DNA of 20,705 nt from an uncultured Bacteroidales bacterium (GTDB lineage Bacteria; Bacteroidota; Bacteroidia; Bacteroidales; UBA932): contig CAMOIZ010000008.1 in NCBI GenBank assembly GCA_946616385.1, forward strand, positions 1 to 20,705, in the 5' to 3' direction. A program made the translations under genes and the position numbers. Positions 7,596-16,393 of the stretch are shown piece after piece. The stretch's first letter is position 1; the number at the start of each line of letters is the position of its first letter. The notes below the pieces were generated by a model. It was not told the origin of the DNA and did no database searches. It saw only the letters and a program-made list of their open reading frames with translations.

Positions 7596-8665
7596 CGTAT
7601 TCCGTACTTGCGCAGTATCTTCACGAGAGGCTTGCGTATGCTTTCGGCCCAGATGTGGTAGCCGAAGTCGGAAGGATGGATGCCGTCGACCGTAGTTTCC
7701 TGATCGGAGGTCGCAGCATTTGAAGTCTTGATGTAATAAACGTCCTTGTAACGCTTTACGGCAATTGCCATCACGCTGTCGGCGACAGCCATTTTTGCCG
7801 TCTCGACCCTGTTCCTGTCGGTGTTGAAATTGCGGTTCTCGCGGCGTATGGTCCGTATGAAAATAAGCGGCACTCCGGGATGTGTTTCCTGGATTCCTTC
7901 GATGAAACCGAAGGTGCGTTCACGGATTTCGGACGGGCTGGGATTCGAGAATGTGTCGAAGAAGAATGCTTCCGCTTCCGCGTCCTTGAGCGCATTCAGG
8001 AACTGGGGCTGCATCTTGCAGTCGCCGCTTACCCCCAGGGAGTTGAACTGGAAACCGGTCATGCGCGACAGAAAACCGGGCAGAGTGTTGGCGGCGCGTG
8101 AAGTGCAGGCGCCGTGGGTGAAACTGGAGCCGTACAGCACTATATTGTGGGTAAAAGGCTTTTCGCCGGGAAGCAGGGTGCAGCCTTCGGGAACACCCAC
8201 CTGGGCGGAACGTATTTCGCTGAAATTAGGGAAGTATACCATGCATTCTTTCTCGCCCGGGGCCATATCGGTAATCAGTTTGCATACCTTGTATTCATCG
8301 TTGCCCTTAGGGATTGCGGCAGCCCCTGCCCAAAGCCAGCGGCCGTCTTTTTTGATGTAAAGGTCGAATCCTCTGTCGCCACGGTTTGTGCCCCATCCTC
8401 CGCATACGATGGCCTTCATGTTGATAGCCTGCGCATCGGTCTTGAACGAAACGATTATGCCCGAGCTCTGCTTGAGCAGGTTGATGTCTTTCTCGACCCA
8501 ACCCCCGTATTTGCCGAAGTCCATGCGCTGGTAGGGCTCAGGTGTATTCGGGAAGACTTTTCCGGTGATTGTGAGGCTGGTGGCTTCTGTATAAACGAAA
8601 TTCTGCCCCTGCAAGGGCGTCAGTGCCATGAAAATGGCGGCGATCAGAATGAATGATTTTTTCAT
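7592..8665 (-). CDS. Secreted SGNH/GDSL hydrolase with N-terminal GxDLY domain
   Basis: A 357-residue periplasmic esterase. The signal peptide is about 1-20 (LTPLQG-QN) with no lipobox cysteine. Residues about 25-165 form a beta-rich N-terminal domain with GFDLY at 99-103, the hallmark of the N-terminal domain that accompanies SGNH esterases (Pfam GxDLY). The SGNH domain follows. Block I is YGSSFTHG with probable nucleophile Ser181, the oxyanion glycine lies in LGVSG (210-214), an Asn241 follows DTFS, and DGIHPSDFGY supplies Asp327 and His330. Families of this type remove acyl or acetyl groups from sugars or lipids. It is the last gene of the phosphoesterase/SusCD operon, 3 bp after the EamA gene, so it probably de-esterifies the same substrate. 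The substrate itself is not determinable. Confidence 0.9.
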   Translation of the reverse strand: MKKSFILIAAIFMALTPLQGQNFVYTEATSLTITGKVFPNTPEPYQRMDFGKYGGWVEKDINLLKQSSGIIVSFKTDAQAINMKAIVCGGWGTNRGDRGFDLYIKKDGRWLWAGAAAIPKGNDEYKVCKLITDMAPGEKECMVYFPNFSEIRSAQVGVPEGCTLLPGEKPFTHNIVLYGSSFTHGACTSRAANTLPGFLSRMTGFQFNSLGVSGDCKMQPQFLNALKDAEAEAFFFDTFSNPSPSEIRERTFGFIEGIQETHPGVPLIFIRTIRRENRNFNTDRNRVETAKMAVADSVMAIAVKRYKDVYYIKTSNAATSDQETTVDGIHPSDFGYHIWAESIRKPLVKILRKYGIR

Positions 8666-8668
8666 ATT

Positions 8669-9511
8669 CTATAGGGATCCTATCATTAGAACTGTTACTC
8701 CCGCGAGCATCAGCGCGAGCACTCCGGCTTTGTGTGCAATCCTTTTCTCACGGAAGAGAATCGCTCCAAGCACGAAGGTGATTATGACCGAACTGCGTCG
8801 GATGAGAGAGATGACCGAAAGCAGGGCGTCATCGGCTTTGAGGGAAAAGAAATACAGCATGTCCGCTCCGGTAATCAGCACGGCGATCAACACCAGGGTC
8901 CAGTCCCATTTGAAAGGCTCCTGGACTCCTCGTCTGTGGCGGAAGAAGATTATTGCCGCAAGCAGGATGGTGATGTAGATGTTGGTCCAACCTTGTACGA
9001 AGAGAGGCTGCATGCCTGCCATGATGTGTTTGTCCCACAGGGCGCTGGCCACTCCCGTGAGCACGGAGACTACCAAGGCCCAGAAACCGCGGTTCCCCTT
9101 GAAGGAAATGCCTTCGCGCTCACTGTTTACGCTCAGCAGCCACATTGCCAGCAGCACCGCTGCCACTCCGCACCATTGTATCGGGTTCAGGCGCTCTCCG
9201 AAAAGGATGATGGAAAAGAGCACCACGAACATCGGCCGGGAGGTTTTGAAAGTGCTCACGGTCGTAATCGGGAGAAGTTGCAGAGCGATCATCCCGCTTA
9301 CCCAGGACGATGTCACCAGCACTGCCTTGAAAATGAGGCGCAGATGGTCCTGGAGAGTCCCCTGGGTTAAGAAAGGACTCACGAAAACGGCGCTCAGTGC
9401 CGTGGCTACGAGAAGAATATAGTAAACGCCGTTATGCTTCAGGGCAATCTTCTTGGCAACATCGTAGAACCCAAGAAGAATAGCCGAAGCAAGCGCCATC
9501 CAGATCCACAT
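8669..9511 (-). CDS. EamA/DMT-family transporter
   Basis: A 280-residue inner-membrane protein with about ten transmembrane helices in two similar halves (about 1-135 and 145-280), the layout of EamA drug/metabolite transporters. Family marks include TVSTFKTSRPMFVVLFSIILFGERL in the first half and LISLIRRSSVIITFVLGAILFREKR in the second, where the glutamate of the FxE pattern ends each fourth-helix segment. Members move small metabolites such as amino acids, sugars or nucleotide precursors, inward or outward. The gene sits 3 bp from both neighbours, between the GlpT-like carrier and the SGNH esterase. It may move a second product released from the substrate (inference). The ATG start is preceded by no Shine-Dalgarno. 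Confidence 0.88.
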   Translation of the reverse strand: MWIWMALASAILLGFYDVAKKIALKHNGVYYILLVATALSAVFVSPFLTQGTLQDHLRLIFKAVLVTSSWVSGMIALQLLPITTVSTFKTSRPMFVVLFSIILFGERLNPIQWCGVAAVLLAMWLLSVNSEREGISFKGNRGFWALVVSVLTGVASALWDKHIMAGMQPLFVQGWTNIYITILLAAIIFFRHRRGVQEPFKWDWTLVLIAVLITGADMLYFFSLKADDALLSVISLIRRSSVIITFVLGAILFREKRIAHKAGVLALMLAGVTVLMIGSL

Positions 9512-9514
9512 ATA

Positions 9515-10900
9515 CTACTTGTTCTTTACCAGATACTGCTCTTCTCTGTAGGTAAGGCCCATGAAAAGGATTGCAAGCACGCAAGCTCCGAGCAGCAGCA
9601 TGAACGTGGCGCTCCAACCGGCATTCTGCGCAACCAGGCCTATGACCGTGTTTGCAAGAATGAAGGTTCCGAAGAAATATCCGAAGAATCCGGTGAGACC
9701 AGCGGCGGTGCCTGACGCATTCTTGGGCGCAAGATCGAGAGCCTGCACTCCTATCAGCATTACGGGGCCGTAGATGAAGAATCCTATGCCGATGAGACTG
9801 ATGATCACCACGGTGAGATTGTCGATGAACAACCAGTACAGCACGATGAAGACGGCGACCAGCGCCATGAACAGCATTGTGGGCAGAGCCCTGCGTCCGT
9901 GGAAGAGCTTGTCCGACAGCCATCCGCAAAGAAGCGTCCCCGGGATGGCGGCGAATTCATAAGCAAAATAAGCCCATCCGGCCGATTTGAGGTCTATTCC
10001 CTTTTCGGTGAGGATCGTAGGAGCCCAGTCGAGACAGCCGTAACGCACCATGTATACGAAAGCGTTCGCGAGTGCGATGAACCACAGGAACTTGTTGTTC
10101 AGCACATATTTGAAGAAAATCTCCTTGGTGGTAAGTGTCTCTTCCTGCTTCTCGGAGTAGTTTTTCGGGTAGTCGTTCCGCCATTTCTCTATGGAGGAAA
10201 GGCCGCAGCTCTGCGGAGTGTCGCGAAGCAGCACGTATGCCAACAGGGCGATGAACAGGGCTACCGCAGCAGGGAATGCAAAAGTGCCGATGAGGAAATA
10301 CAGTTCGGTGTGGGCCCCATAAAACCAAGACCCGAACCAGGCCGCTCCGTATGTGGCCATAGGCCCTACCAGAGCTCCGCCCACATTGTGTGCGCAGTTC
10401 CAGATGCTCATCATCGTGCCTCGTTCGCTTACGCTGAACCAGTGTGTCATCACGCGCCCGCATGGAGGCCAGCCCATTCCGTTGAACCATCCTACAAGGA
10501 AGTTCAGCACACCCATCACAACAATCGCAAGTGCCTTGTGCTCAGCGCCTATGAACTGGATGGGGACTATCATGAAACACATTGAGATGGCCGTCAGAAT
10601 AAGGCCCAGCGGAAGGAAAACCCGCGCGTTGCTGCGGTCGGAAACGCTGCCCATAAGGAATTTGGACAGGGCGTAAGCCGCAGCGTTCAGGCCGAGTACG
10701 AAACCCAGCTCGGTTTTCTCGAAACCAAGAGGAGCCATCGCAGGGATGGCCATGGAGAGGTTTTTGCGTACCAGATAGAATCCGGCATAGCCTATGAAGG
10801 CGCCAAGGAAAACCTGCAGTCTTAGTTTCTTGTATCTGGCATCGGCTTCAGGGCCGGTCTGTTCCGGCTTGTATGCGGGTTGTTGCAGGAATTTGAGCAT
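9515..10900 (-). CDS. glpT: Glycerol-3-phosphate:phosphate antiporter, GlpT-like (MFS, OPA family)
   Basis: A 461-residue twelve-helix major facilitator protein strongly resembling E. coli GlpT throughout, from recall of that sequence. Shared stretches include YLVRKN, LMGSVSDRSN, GMGWPPCGR, NCAHNVGG, DTPQSCGL, LLCGWLSDK, and the central loop with NDYP and YVL-NK. Arg45 and Arg286 match the two phosphate-binding arginines of E. coli GlpT (45 and 269), and His171 matches its His165. The protein should exchange external glycerol-3-phosphate for cytoplasmic phosphate across the inner membrane. Other OPA substrates such as hexose phosphates are less likely, because the central loop follows GlpT rather than UhpT. 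It lies 3 bp after a phosphoesterase gene, which suggests that enzyme supplies its substrate. Confidence 0.88.
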   Translation of the reverse strand: MLKFLQQPAYKPEQTGPEADARYKKLRLQVFLGAFIGYAGFYLVRKNLSMAIPAMAPLGFEKTELGFVLGLNAAAYALSKFLMGSVSDRSNARVFLPLGLILTAISMCFMIVPIQFIGAEHKALAIVVMGVLNFLVGWFNGMGWPPCGRVMTHWFSVSERGTMMSIWNCAHNVGGALVGPMATYGAAWFGSWFYGAHTELYFLIGTFAFPAAVALFIALLAYVLLRDTPQSCGLSSIEKWRNDYPKNYSEKQEETLTTKEIFFKYVLNNKFLWFIALANAFVYMVRYGCLDWAPTILTEKGIDLKSAGWAYFAYEFAAIPGTLLCGWLSDKLFHGRRALPTMLFMALVAVFIVLYWLFIDNLTVVIISLIGIGFFIYGPVMLIGVQALDLAPKNASGTAAGLTGFFGYFFGTFILANTVIGLVAQNAGWSATFMLLLGACVLAILFMGLTYREEQYLVKNK

Positions 10901-10903
10901 AGT

Positions 10904-12319
10904 TTAGTTCTGTATTTCGAATTCGTGAGACCAGTTCCGGCCGTCAGGAGCGCAGACCGTAATGGTGATGCGTGCTGCGCCTTTGGACGGTTTCACGGCA
11001 AAATAGTGAATGTTCTTGCGAGGTCTTTTGTATTTTGGGATAGGTTTCTCGCCAAACTTTTTCTCAATCTGGTTTATGTAGCTTGGCGACACATCCTGTA
11101 CGCGTTCCGGTGTGCCCTTGAGCACGCCGTCTTCATACCACAGCACGCTCCAACGGTCGTCGTAATCCCATACGTTTGCGATGTAGCAGTCGGGATTGAA
11201 ACGGGATTCCCCCTTCGCGATGAACTCGACCTGGTAATCGTCCGGATAATCGACGTTGTGCCAGTACCAGCTGAGTTCTCCACCTGTGCGGTTGAAGATG
11301 TCGTAGCCGCGCGGAGTGCCGTCGTTGCACCAGGTGGTCTCCCACCATGCACCGCAGATCGCAGCCGGGTTGTGCTCCCGGATTTCGGGAGTGTAGACGT
11401 GGTTGTTCAGTATGTGCGTGTGCCCGGAAAGGAAGTCTACCCTGTATCCTTCAAGAAGCGCTACCATTTCCTTGCCGTTCACGATCCAGTTGTCTTTGAA
11501 CCACCGGTAGGTGGGGCTGTGCTGGGCAATGAAAATATGTGTTCCTTCAGGGATGAACTTCAGGAGCTTTCGCATGAATTCCATCGTCCATTCCGGATAG
11601 CCTTCATCATATTTTCCGGAAACCTTCGGATCCTTGACTTCTCCGCGGAAACGGATATTGTTGAGCCCTACGACAAGGTCTTCACCCAGCCAGAAAGCCC
11701 AGTTCGCCGGGCCGAAGGCATCTTCGTAGGCGGCTTCGGCGGCCTTTCCGGAAAGATTCTGGATAAAATCATGATTTCCTATAACCGCGTAGAACGGAAT
11801 GCCTGTCTTCCTGATTTCCTTTTTGTAAGGTTCAAACATGTTCAGTTCGTTCCAGGCAATGTCGCCGAGGGCTATGCCGACCGTGTTGCGCAGTGCGGCA
11901 TGCCGCTGCGACTGCTCGATGAGGTCGGCGAGGGGCTCTTTGCAGAATTTCTTCAGGTGCCTCTCGTGTTTCATCTGCGGGTCCGACACGGCAAGCAGCG
12001 TGAAATCTCCCCCGGGAATGGTCCGGTTGAGCTGAAACGTGTAATGCCTGGCTTTCGTGATCGGCTGATAGAACTGAGGGGTGCCGGTCGAATAATCGGG
12101 CTGGTAACCTGAGGGGGTCACTATATACACGAACTTAGCATCGTTGGAGACATTCAGTTTGAATCTCCCGTCAGCGTCCGTCGTGGTAAAGTTTGCCCCG
12201 TCGGTTACGATTACTCCGGGGATCGGGTCAATCCCACAGTTCACTTTTCCGCTCACCTTGCGAGCCTCTGCAGCCAGGCAGAGGCTCGCCGTGAGCAAAA
12301 CAATAAGCAGTTTCTTCAT
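10904..12319 (-). CDS. Periplasmic calcineurin-like phosphoesterase
   Basis: A 471-residue exported metallophosphoesterase. The signal peptide is about 1-19 (AAEA) with no lipobox, so it should be soluble in the periplasm. Residues about 20-100 form a small beta domain like the N-terminal domain of this group (PF16371 type). The metal-binding core is at about 105-305: Asp113 in SDPQ, Asp153 in ALGDIAW, GNHD at 181-184, His267 in QHSP, and GHTH at 299-302. The C-terminal domain (about 320-471) carries NVWDYDDRWSV and is of the MetallophosC type. The first motif has Gln115 where classical enzymes have His. It probably cleaves a phosphomonoester or diester, and the adjacent GlpT-like gene points to a glycerophosphate compound (inference). 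It has a paralogue at the right edge of the window. Confidence 0.9.
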   Translation of the reverse strand: MKKLLIVLLTASLCLAAEARKVSGKVNCGIDPIPGVIVTDGANFTTTDADGRFKLNVSNDAKFVYIVTPSGYQPDYSTGTPQFYQPITKARHYTFQLNRTIPGGDFTLLAVSDPQMKHERHLKKFCKEPLADLIEQSQRHAALRNTVGIALGDIAWNELNMFEPYKKEIRKTGIPFYAVIGNHDFIQNLSGKAAEAAYEDAFGPANWAFWLGEDLVVGLNNIRFRGEVKDPKVSGKYDEGYPEWTMEFMRKLLKFIPEGTHIFIAQHSPTYRWFKDNWIVNGKEMVALLEGYRVDFLSGHTHILNNHVYTPEIREHNPAAICGAWWETTWCNDGTPRGYDIFNRTGGELSWYWHNVDYPDDYQVEFIAKGESRFNPDCYIANVWDYDDRWSVLWYEDGVLKGTPERVQDVSPSYINQIEKKFGEKPIPKYKRPRKNIHYFAVKPSKGAARITITVCAPDGRNWSHEFEIQN

Positions 12320-12326
12320 CTGTCAG

Positions 12327-14540
12327 TTATTCTCCCCACTGAATCCGAGGTTGCCACTCTGTGGTGGATATGTCGGTCACTGCAAGACGCCAAGTGCCCC
12401 CGTTGGGTGCTGTAAGCATATCGCCGCCGGCTCCCATGGCTGACTGGCAGACAAAACGGAAGACGACATTCTCGGTTTTAACGGAATACGTTACGGTAGC
12501 ATCAACTTTAACGTTAGTGGCTCCATCGGCATTCATTGCGTGGGTGAATTCAACATCCGTTCCTTCAACCTTGTCAGTCTTTATTTCCGCAGCGGCCTTC
12601 CACTCGTTTCCATCCAGGTATATGAGTTTCCAATATTTTGGATTGGTAGCGGACGTCCTGGTTTCGAAGGTGATGCGAACTTTCTTGCCTTTGGAAACTA
12701 CTCCGGGAACTTTAAACTGGCAATAATCACCAGGCCAGGCACCGGTTACACGGGGGTCGAGGGCCTGGATGTCGAGTTTGGTTTTCTTTTTGCCGCTTGC
12801 AAGGTCGGCAGCATTTCCTGCCTCGTTGTTGTACCATATGGTTCCGGTTCCCGTAACAGAGGCGATATATCCCGATACCCCCTCTTCGGTCGCGGAACCA
12901 TTGGCCAAAGGCCAGGTTTCGTTAAAGTTGTTTGCGTCGGTCTGGATACTCCATTCCACAGGAAGTTTAACCTCATTTGGATCATCACCGCCACCAGGAG
13001 TACTACCTTCAGCAGGAAGAACCTTTATATTATCGAGATACCAGCGGTTTTGTTTACGCGTGCTGCTGATCGAAGGATCGTTGTTGGTAGGACGTATCGT
13101 GACCTTTGTTGTGGGAGTGGCGCCTTTGATGCGTACTTGAGCGTGCTGCCATTCGAGTTTGGTGAGATCATCTTCTGTGGGTTGCGACGAGGTTATCTCG
13201 TCACTGATTTCTGTACCATTCTCAAATACTCCACCTCCGCTGACGGTAATGGTAAGAGTCATGATATCCGGTTTGGAAGCACCTGTCATGCACCAACACC
13301 AGTCGAAGCTAAGGTCGATGTCATCGGTGTCATTTATCTTGGCGAGTGCAGGAAGAATGATGCCGGAGTTATAGGAGGTCTTTCCAAACTTAAGGTAATT
13401 CTTCTGAAGATACATCGTCTGCTTGTTGCCGTTGTCCGGAGTGCCGTCCGACCACTCCTGTCCCTTCCATCCCCATATATAACCGTATCCACGGGACTGG
13501 AATTCTGTGAGAAGGTCTTTCAAGGCCGCGGTAGTAAAGATGTTGGGGGAACTGCCCACTGAATTCGCAGCCACATCGTCAGGAATACTGGCATTGCCAT
13601 CGGTCCAAGGAGCGAACCACTCGAAGTCATCCTCGAAGTAGATCAACTGGTCGAGACCTTTATCCTTGACATCCGTGGTAAGGATGCCGAACTGCTTCGC
13701 TCCAATGAGTCCGCAGGTGTAACCGCTAAGCTCGACCTTATGACCATTATAGTTGGACAGCTTCAGATCCGCAGGGCAATCGACCTGCTTGATGGAGTAA
13801 TCCACCTCATCGACGGTCAGCGCAAGGTTGCCTCCGGAAACCACGCCGGCAACCGTGACATAATCCATGGTTTCGCCGGTGTAGCTTGCGATGCTCTCGT
13901 TGAGGTTGAGGGCCTCGGGATAGTCGAAGGTGCCGGACGATTTAACCGTCACCTCGTCGGCTGCACTGCCCTTGACCGCCTTGACGGATACGACATCGCC
14001 AACGGTTACGCTCTCGGAAGATTTGATGTAAACATTGGCGGTCCCATTGGATGCTACGAAACCGGCAGTCGTGACGGCGGCGACGGTCGCTTCATCCAGG
14101 ATGTAGGCCTTGCCATCGGCCAGAGCTGCGATCTTGTCGACGGTCAGATGCTCGGCTTTGCGGTATGCATCGCCCTCCTGATTCACTATGATGATCAGTC
14201 GGCTGGCAAGCGTGTTTCCGGAGATGATGAGTGTATCCTTACGGGGCTCGAGCATTCCGCCGGCGTCAACGTTCTCGTTTGCGGTGACGGTTACCAGCGT
14301 TGTGCCGTTTCCGGTAGCAGGATCAACTGAAATCCATTCCGGAGCAGTTGTGTGCCAGTCGCCGTCGGAATAGACGGTGACTGTCTGTGCCGCAGGGTTC
14401 TTGGCAGCGAATGTCATGGACGACACGTCGCCAAGAACAGCCTTCGCCACGGTTGACTCCTCTTCCTGGCAGGATGCGAGGAGCGAGCCGAAAGCGAGAG
14501 TCGCGGCAGCTATCTTCAATAATGTATATAATCTTTTCAT
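12327..14540 (-). CDS. BACON-domain surface lipoprotein in the SusE-like position
   Basis: A 737-residue lipoprotein. The signal peptide ends LLASC with Cys24, followed by acidic QEEES, a strong surface-export signature. Residues about 40-124 form a BACON domain (GDWHTTAPEWISVDPATG; VTVTANEN). Residues about 130-295 look like an OB-fold segment (GDVVSVKAVKG, VTVAGVVSG, HKVELSGYT). Residues about 300-515 form a beta-rich domain opening with YFEDDFEWFAPW, then a glycine/proline linker (STPGGGDDP) and a second beta-rich domain (about 525-737). No catalytic motif is visible. It follows SusD by 6 bp, where SusE/SusF-type binding lipoproteins usually sit, and probably helps hold the substrate at the cell surface. 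The ligand is unknown. Confidence 0.85.
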   Translation of the reverse strand: MKRLYTLLKIAAATLAFGSLLASCQEEESTVAKAVLGDVSSMTFAAKNPAAQTVTVYSDGDWHTTAPEWISVDPATGNGTTLVTVTANENVDAGGMLEPRKDTLIISGNTLASRLIIIVNQEGDAYRKAEHLTVDKIAALADGKAYILDEATVAAVTTAGFVASNGTANVYIKSSESVTVGDVVSVKAVKGSAADEVTVKSSGTFDYPEALNLNESIASYTGETMDYVTVAGVVSGGNLALTVDEVDYSIKQVDCPADLKLSNYNGHKVELSGYTCGLIGAKQFGILTTDVKDKGLDQLIYFEDDFEWFAPWTDGNASIPDDVAANSVGSSPNIFTTAALKDLLTEFQSRGYGYIWGWKGQEWSDGTPDNGNKQTMYLQKNYLKFGKTSYNSGIILPALAKINDTDDIDLSFDWCWCMTGASKPDIMTLTITVSGGGVFENGTEISDEITSSQPTEDDLTKLEWQHAQVRIKGATPTTKVTIRPTNNDPSISSTRKQNRWYLDNIKVLPAEGSTPGGGDDPNEVKLPVEWSIQTDANNFNETWPLANGSATEEGVSGYIASVTGTGTIWYNNEAGNAADLASGKKKTKLDIQALDPRVTGAWPGDYCQFKVPGVVSKGKKVRITFETRTSATNPKYWKLIYLDGNEWKAAAEIKTDKVEGTDVEFTHAMNADGATNVKVDATVTYSVKTENVVFRFVCQSAMGAGGDMLTAPNGGTWRLAVTDISTTEWQPRIQWGE

Positions 14541-14546
14541 AATCTG

Positions 14547-16382
14547 TTACCAGTTAGGATTCTGTTTGAGATTCTCGTTAAGCTGAAGATCCTTCTCGTT
14601 GAGGGGATAGAAGTAGTGCTTCGACTCGTCGAATGAGTGAGGTATGTTCTTGAAAATGTCGATTACGCCGGAAGTGGCATAGTTGCCGGTGACAGGATCC
14701 ACGAGGTAGATCATATCGGATGCCTGGTCTCCTGCAGGGTCATAAATCTTGAACAGATTTCCGGTAGCGGTGGTTGAGCCTACGTAGAAAGTGTACTTGC
14801 TGTCGTCGCCGAACTCATAGTAGCCCGGCTTGACATACATTCCGTAGTAAGGCTGGTTGAGGCAGTAGCCGGCTTTCCAGCGCATGAGATCGAAATACCT
14901 TCCGTAGCCTTCCTGGAAGAGCTCGACGGCACGTTCGCGACGGATTTCCAGAATCACGCCGGTATTGCCTCCGGTCACGTTGGGATAGCCGGTCTTCTCG
15001 CTCTTGAGGTAAGGATCCGGACTGGCGTTGGAGGCTGCCATGTTCAGGTCGGGCATGCCTGCGCGCTTGCGGATAAGATTGACCGAAATGTCAAGGTCGT
15101 CCTGCGTAAGTTCGCCGAGCTCAGCCTTGGCTTCCGCATAATTCAGCAGGGCCTCTGCGTAACGGAATACCGGCATGTCGTTGAAACAGTTGTCGGTAGA
15201 GTATGGTTTCGTCGAGTATGCAGGGATGTACTTGATGGTCTGGTAACCGGACTGGCAATATGCGAACTCGGGACCGTCTTTGCTGACGCCGGGATTCTTC
15301 CAGGAATAACCGGGAGTGCGGATGGTCTGGGCAAGACGGGGATCGCGTCCGGCAACTTCGTCGGCGAATTCAAGGATGTCCCAGCCTGGCTTGTCGGTGA
15401 AACGTGTGCCGTCGGCCATCAGATACATGTCGACCATCTTCTTTGTCATTCCGTAACGGGCGGAAGTCTGGTTGGTGATGTCGCGTCCGCAGTCGTGATG
15501 GATCTTGAGGTCGCGGTCGTAGTTCACTGCGAGGATGATCTCGTCTGTATTCGCATTGTCGGAATTGAACAGGGTGAGATAATCGCTGGCAGGTTTGCCG
15601 GTGCTGAAGAGTTTATATGCATTCGAGTCCATCAGCTGCTTGGCTGCCTTGGCTGCGAGGTCGAGGTAGTAGGCGTAGTCGTGAGTGCTTCCGTCGGCTG
15701 CGGTGTAGGAATTATCGAACGGTGCGGGAGACGAATGATACTTGCGGAATGTTCCCTCGAAGAGGCAGAACTGGGCCTTGAGGAACATCGCGGTGTACTT
15801 GTTCACGCGATATGCCGTCTGGGGAGCCTTCGCCTTGCCGGGAAGGTCCTCGATGGCGCAGTCAATATCTTCGATAATCTTCTGCATCACGGTTTCGCGG
15901 GTGTCGCGGGGCAGGTAAAGATCCTCGTCGGAAGATCCGATTTCATGGTCGATCCACGGAACGTCGCCGAATTTGCGTATCATGTCGGCATAGTAGTATG
16001 CCCTCCAGAATCTGGTGAGGGCCGTGTATTCCTTCACTGCCGCTTCGTCCTTGCACTTGTCGATGTTTGCGAGAAGCGTGTTCATCTTGCGCAGGTTGGT
16101 GAAAGACCAGCCGCCGCCGGAAGTAGGAACGGTGCGGTCGTTGCCGCCGCGAATGAGGTTGGACGGATTCATCTTCACGAAAAGGTCGCTCTCCACTGTG
16201 TAGGGTTCCTTGTCGAGAAGATTGTTATAGAATGTATTGGAGAAGAGCTGAAGGTCCTCGGCTCTGGTGAAGTATGAATCCGGTGTGAGCTGTGATTCGG
16301 GAGAAAGTGACAGCATGTCTTCGAGATTGCAGGATGCCGCAACCACGGATATCAGGGCCAGAAGTATAATGTTCTTTTTCAT
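14547..16382 (-). CDS. SusD/RagB-family outer-membrane nutrient-binding lipoprotein
   Basis: A 611-residue SusD homologue. The signal peptide ends AASC with Cys18, followed by NLED, so it is a lipoprotein probably exposed on the cell surface. It has the family's N-terminal fold marks (SLSPESQLTPDSYFTRAEDL), the TPR region with FWRAYYYADMIRKFGDVPW, RYAEALLNYAEAKAELGE and LIRKRAGMPDLN, and the late EIRRERAVELFQEGYGR with DLMRWKAG. It ends FYPLNEKDLQLNENLKQNPNW, the usual SusD ending. It acts as a lid on the SusC barrel and captures substrate. The gene starts 11 bp after susC, the standard pairing. Ligand residues cannot be predicted from the sequence alone. Confidence 0.95.
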   Translation of the reverse strand: MKKNIILLALISVVAASCNLEDMLSLSPESQLTPDSYFTRAEDLQLFSNTFYNNLLDKEPYTVESDLFVKMNPSNLIRGGNDRTVPTSGGGWSFTNLRKMNTLLANIDKCKDEAAVKEYTALTRFWRAYYYADMIRKFGDVPWIDHEIGSSDEDLYLPRDTRETVMQKIIEDIDCAIEDLPGKAKAPQTAYRVNKYTAMFLKAQFCLFEGTFRKYHSSPAPFDNSYTAADGSTHDYAYYLDLAAKAAKQLMDSNAYKLFSTGKPASDYLTLFNSDNANTDEIILAVNYDRDLKIHHDCGRDITNQTSARYGMTKKMVDMYLMADGTRFTDKPGWDILEFADEVAGRDPRLAQTIRTPGYSWKNPGVSKDGPEFAYCQSGYQTIKYIPAYSTKPYSTDNCFNDMPVFRYAEALLNYAEAKAELGELTQDDLDISVNLIRKRAGMPDLNMAASNASPDPYLKSEKTGYPNVTGGNTGVILEIRRERAVELFQEGYGRYFDLMRWKAGYCLNQPYYGMYVKPGYYEFGDDSKYTFYVGSTTATGNLFKIYDPAGDQASDMIYLVDPVTGNYATSGVIDIFKNIPHSFDESKHYFYPLNEKDLQLNENLKQNPNW

Positions 16383-16393
16383 ATTCTCGTCGT

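Noticed and set aside
10880..12112. A 410-residue open frame on the plus strand opposite the phosphoesterase
   Set aside because: It is antisense to a gene with all metallophosphoesterase motifs and has no signal peptide or family pattern of its own.
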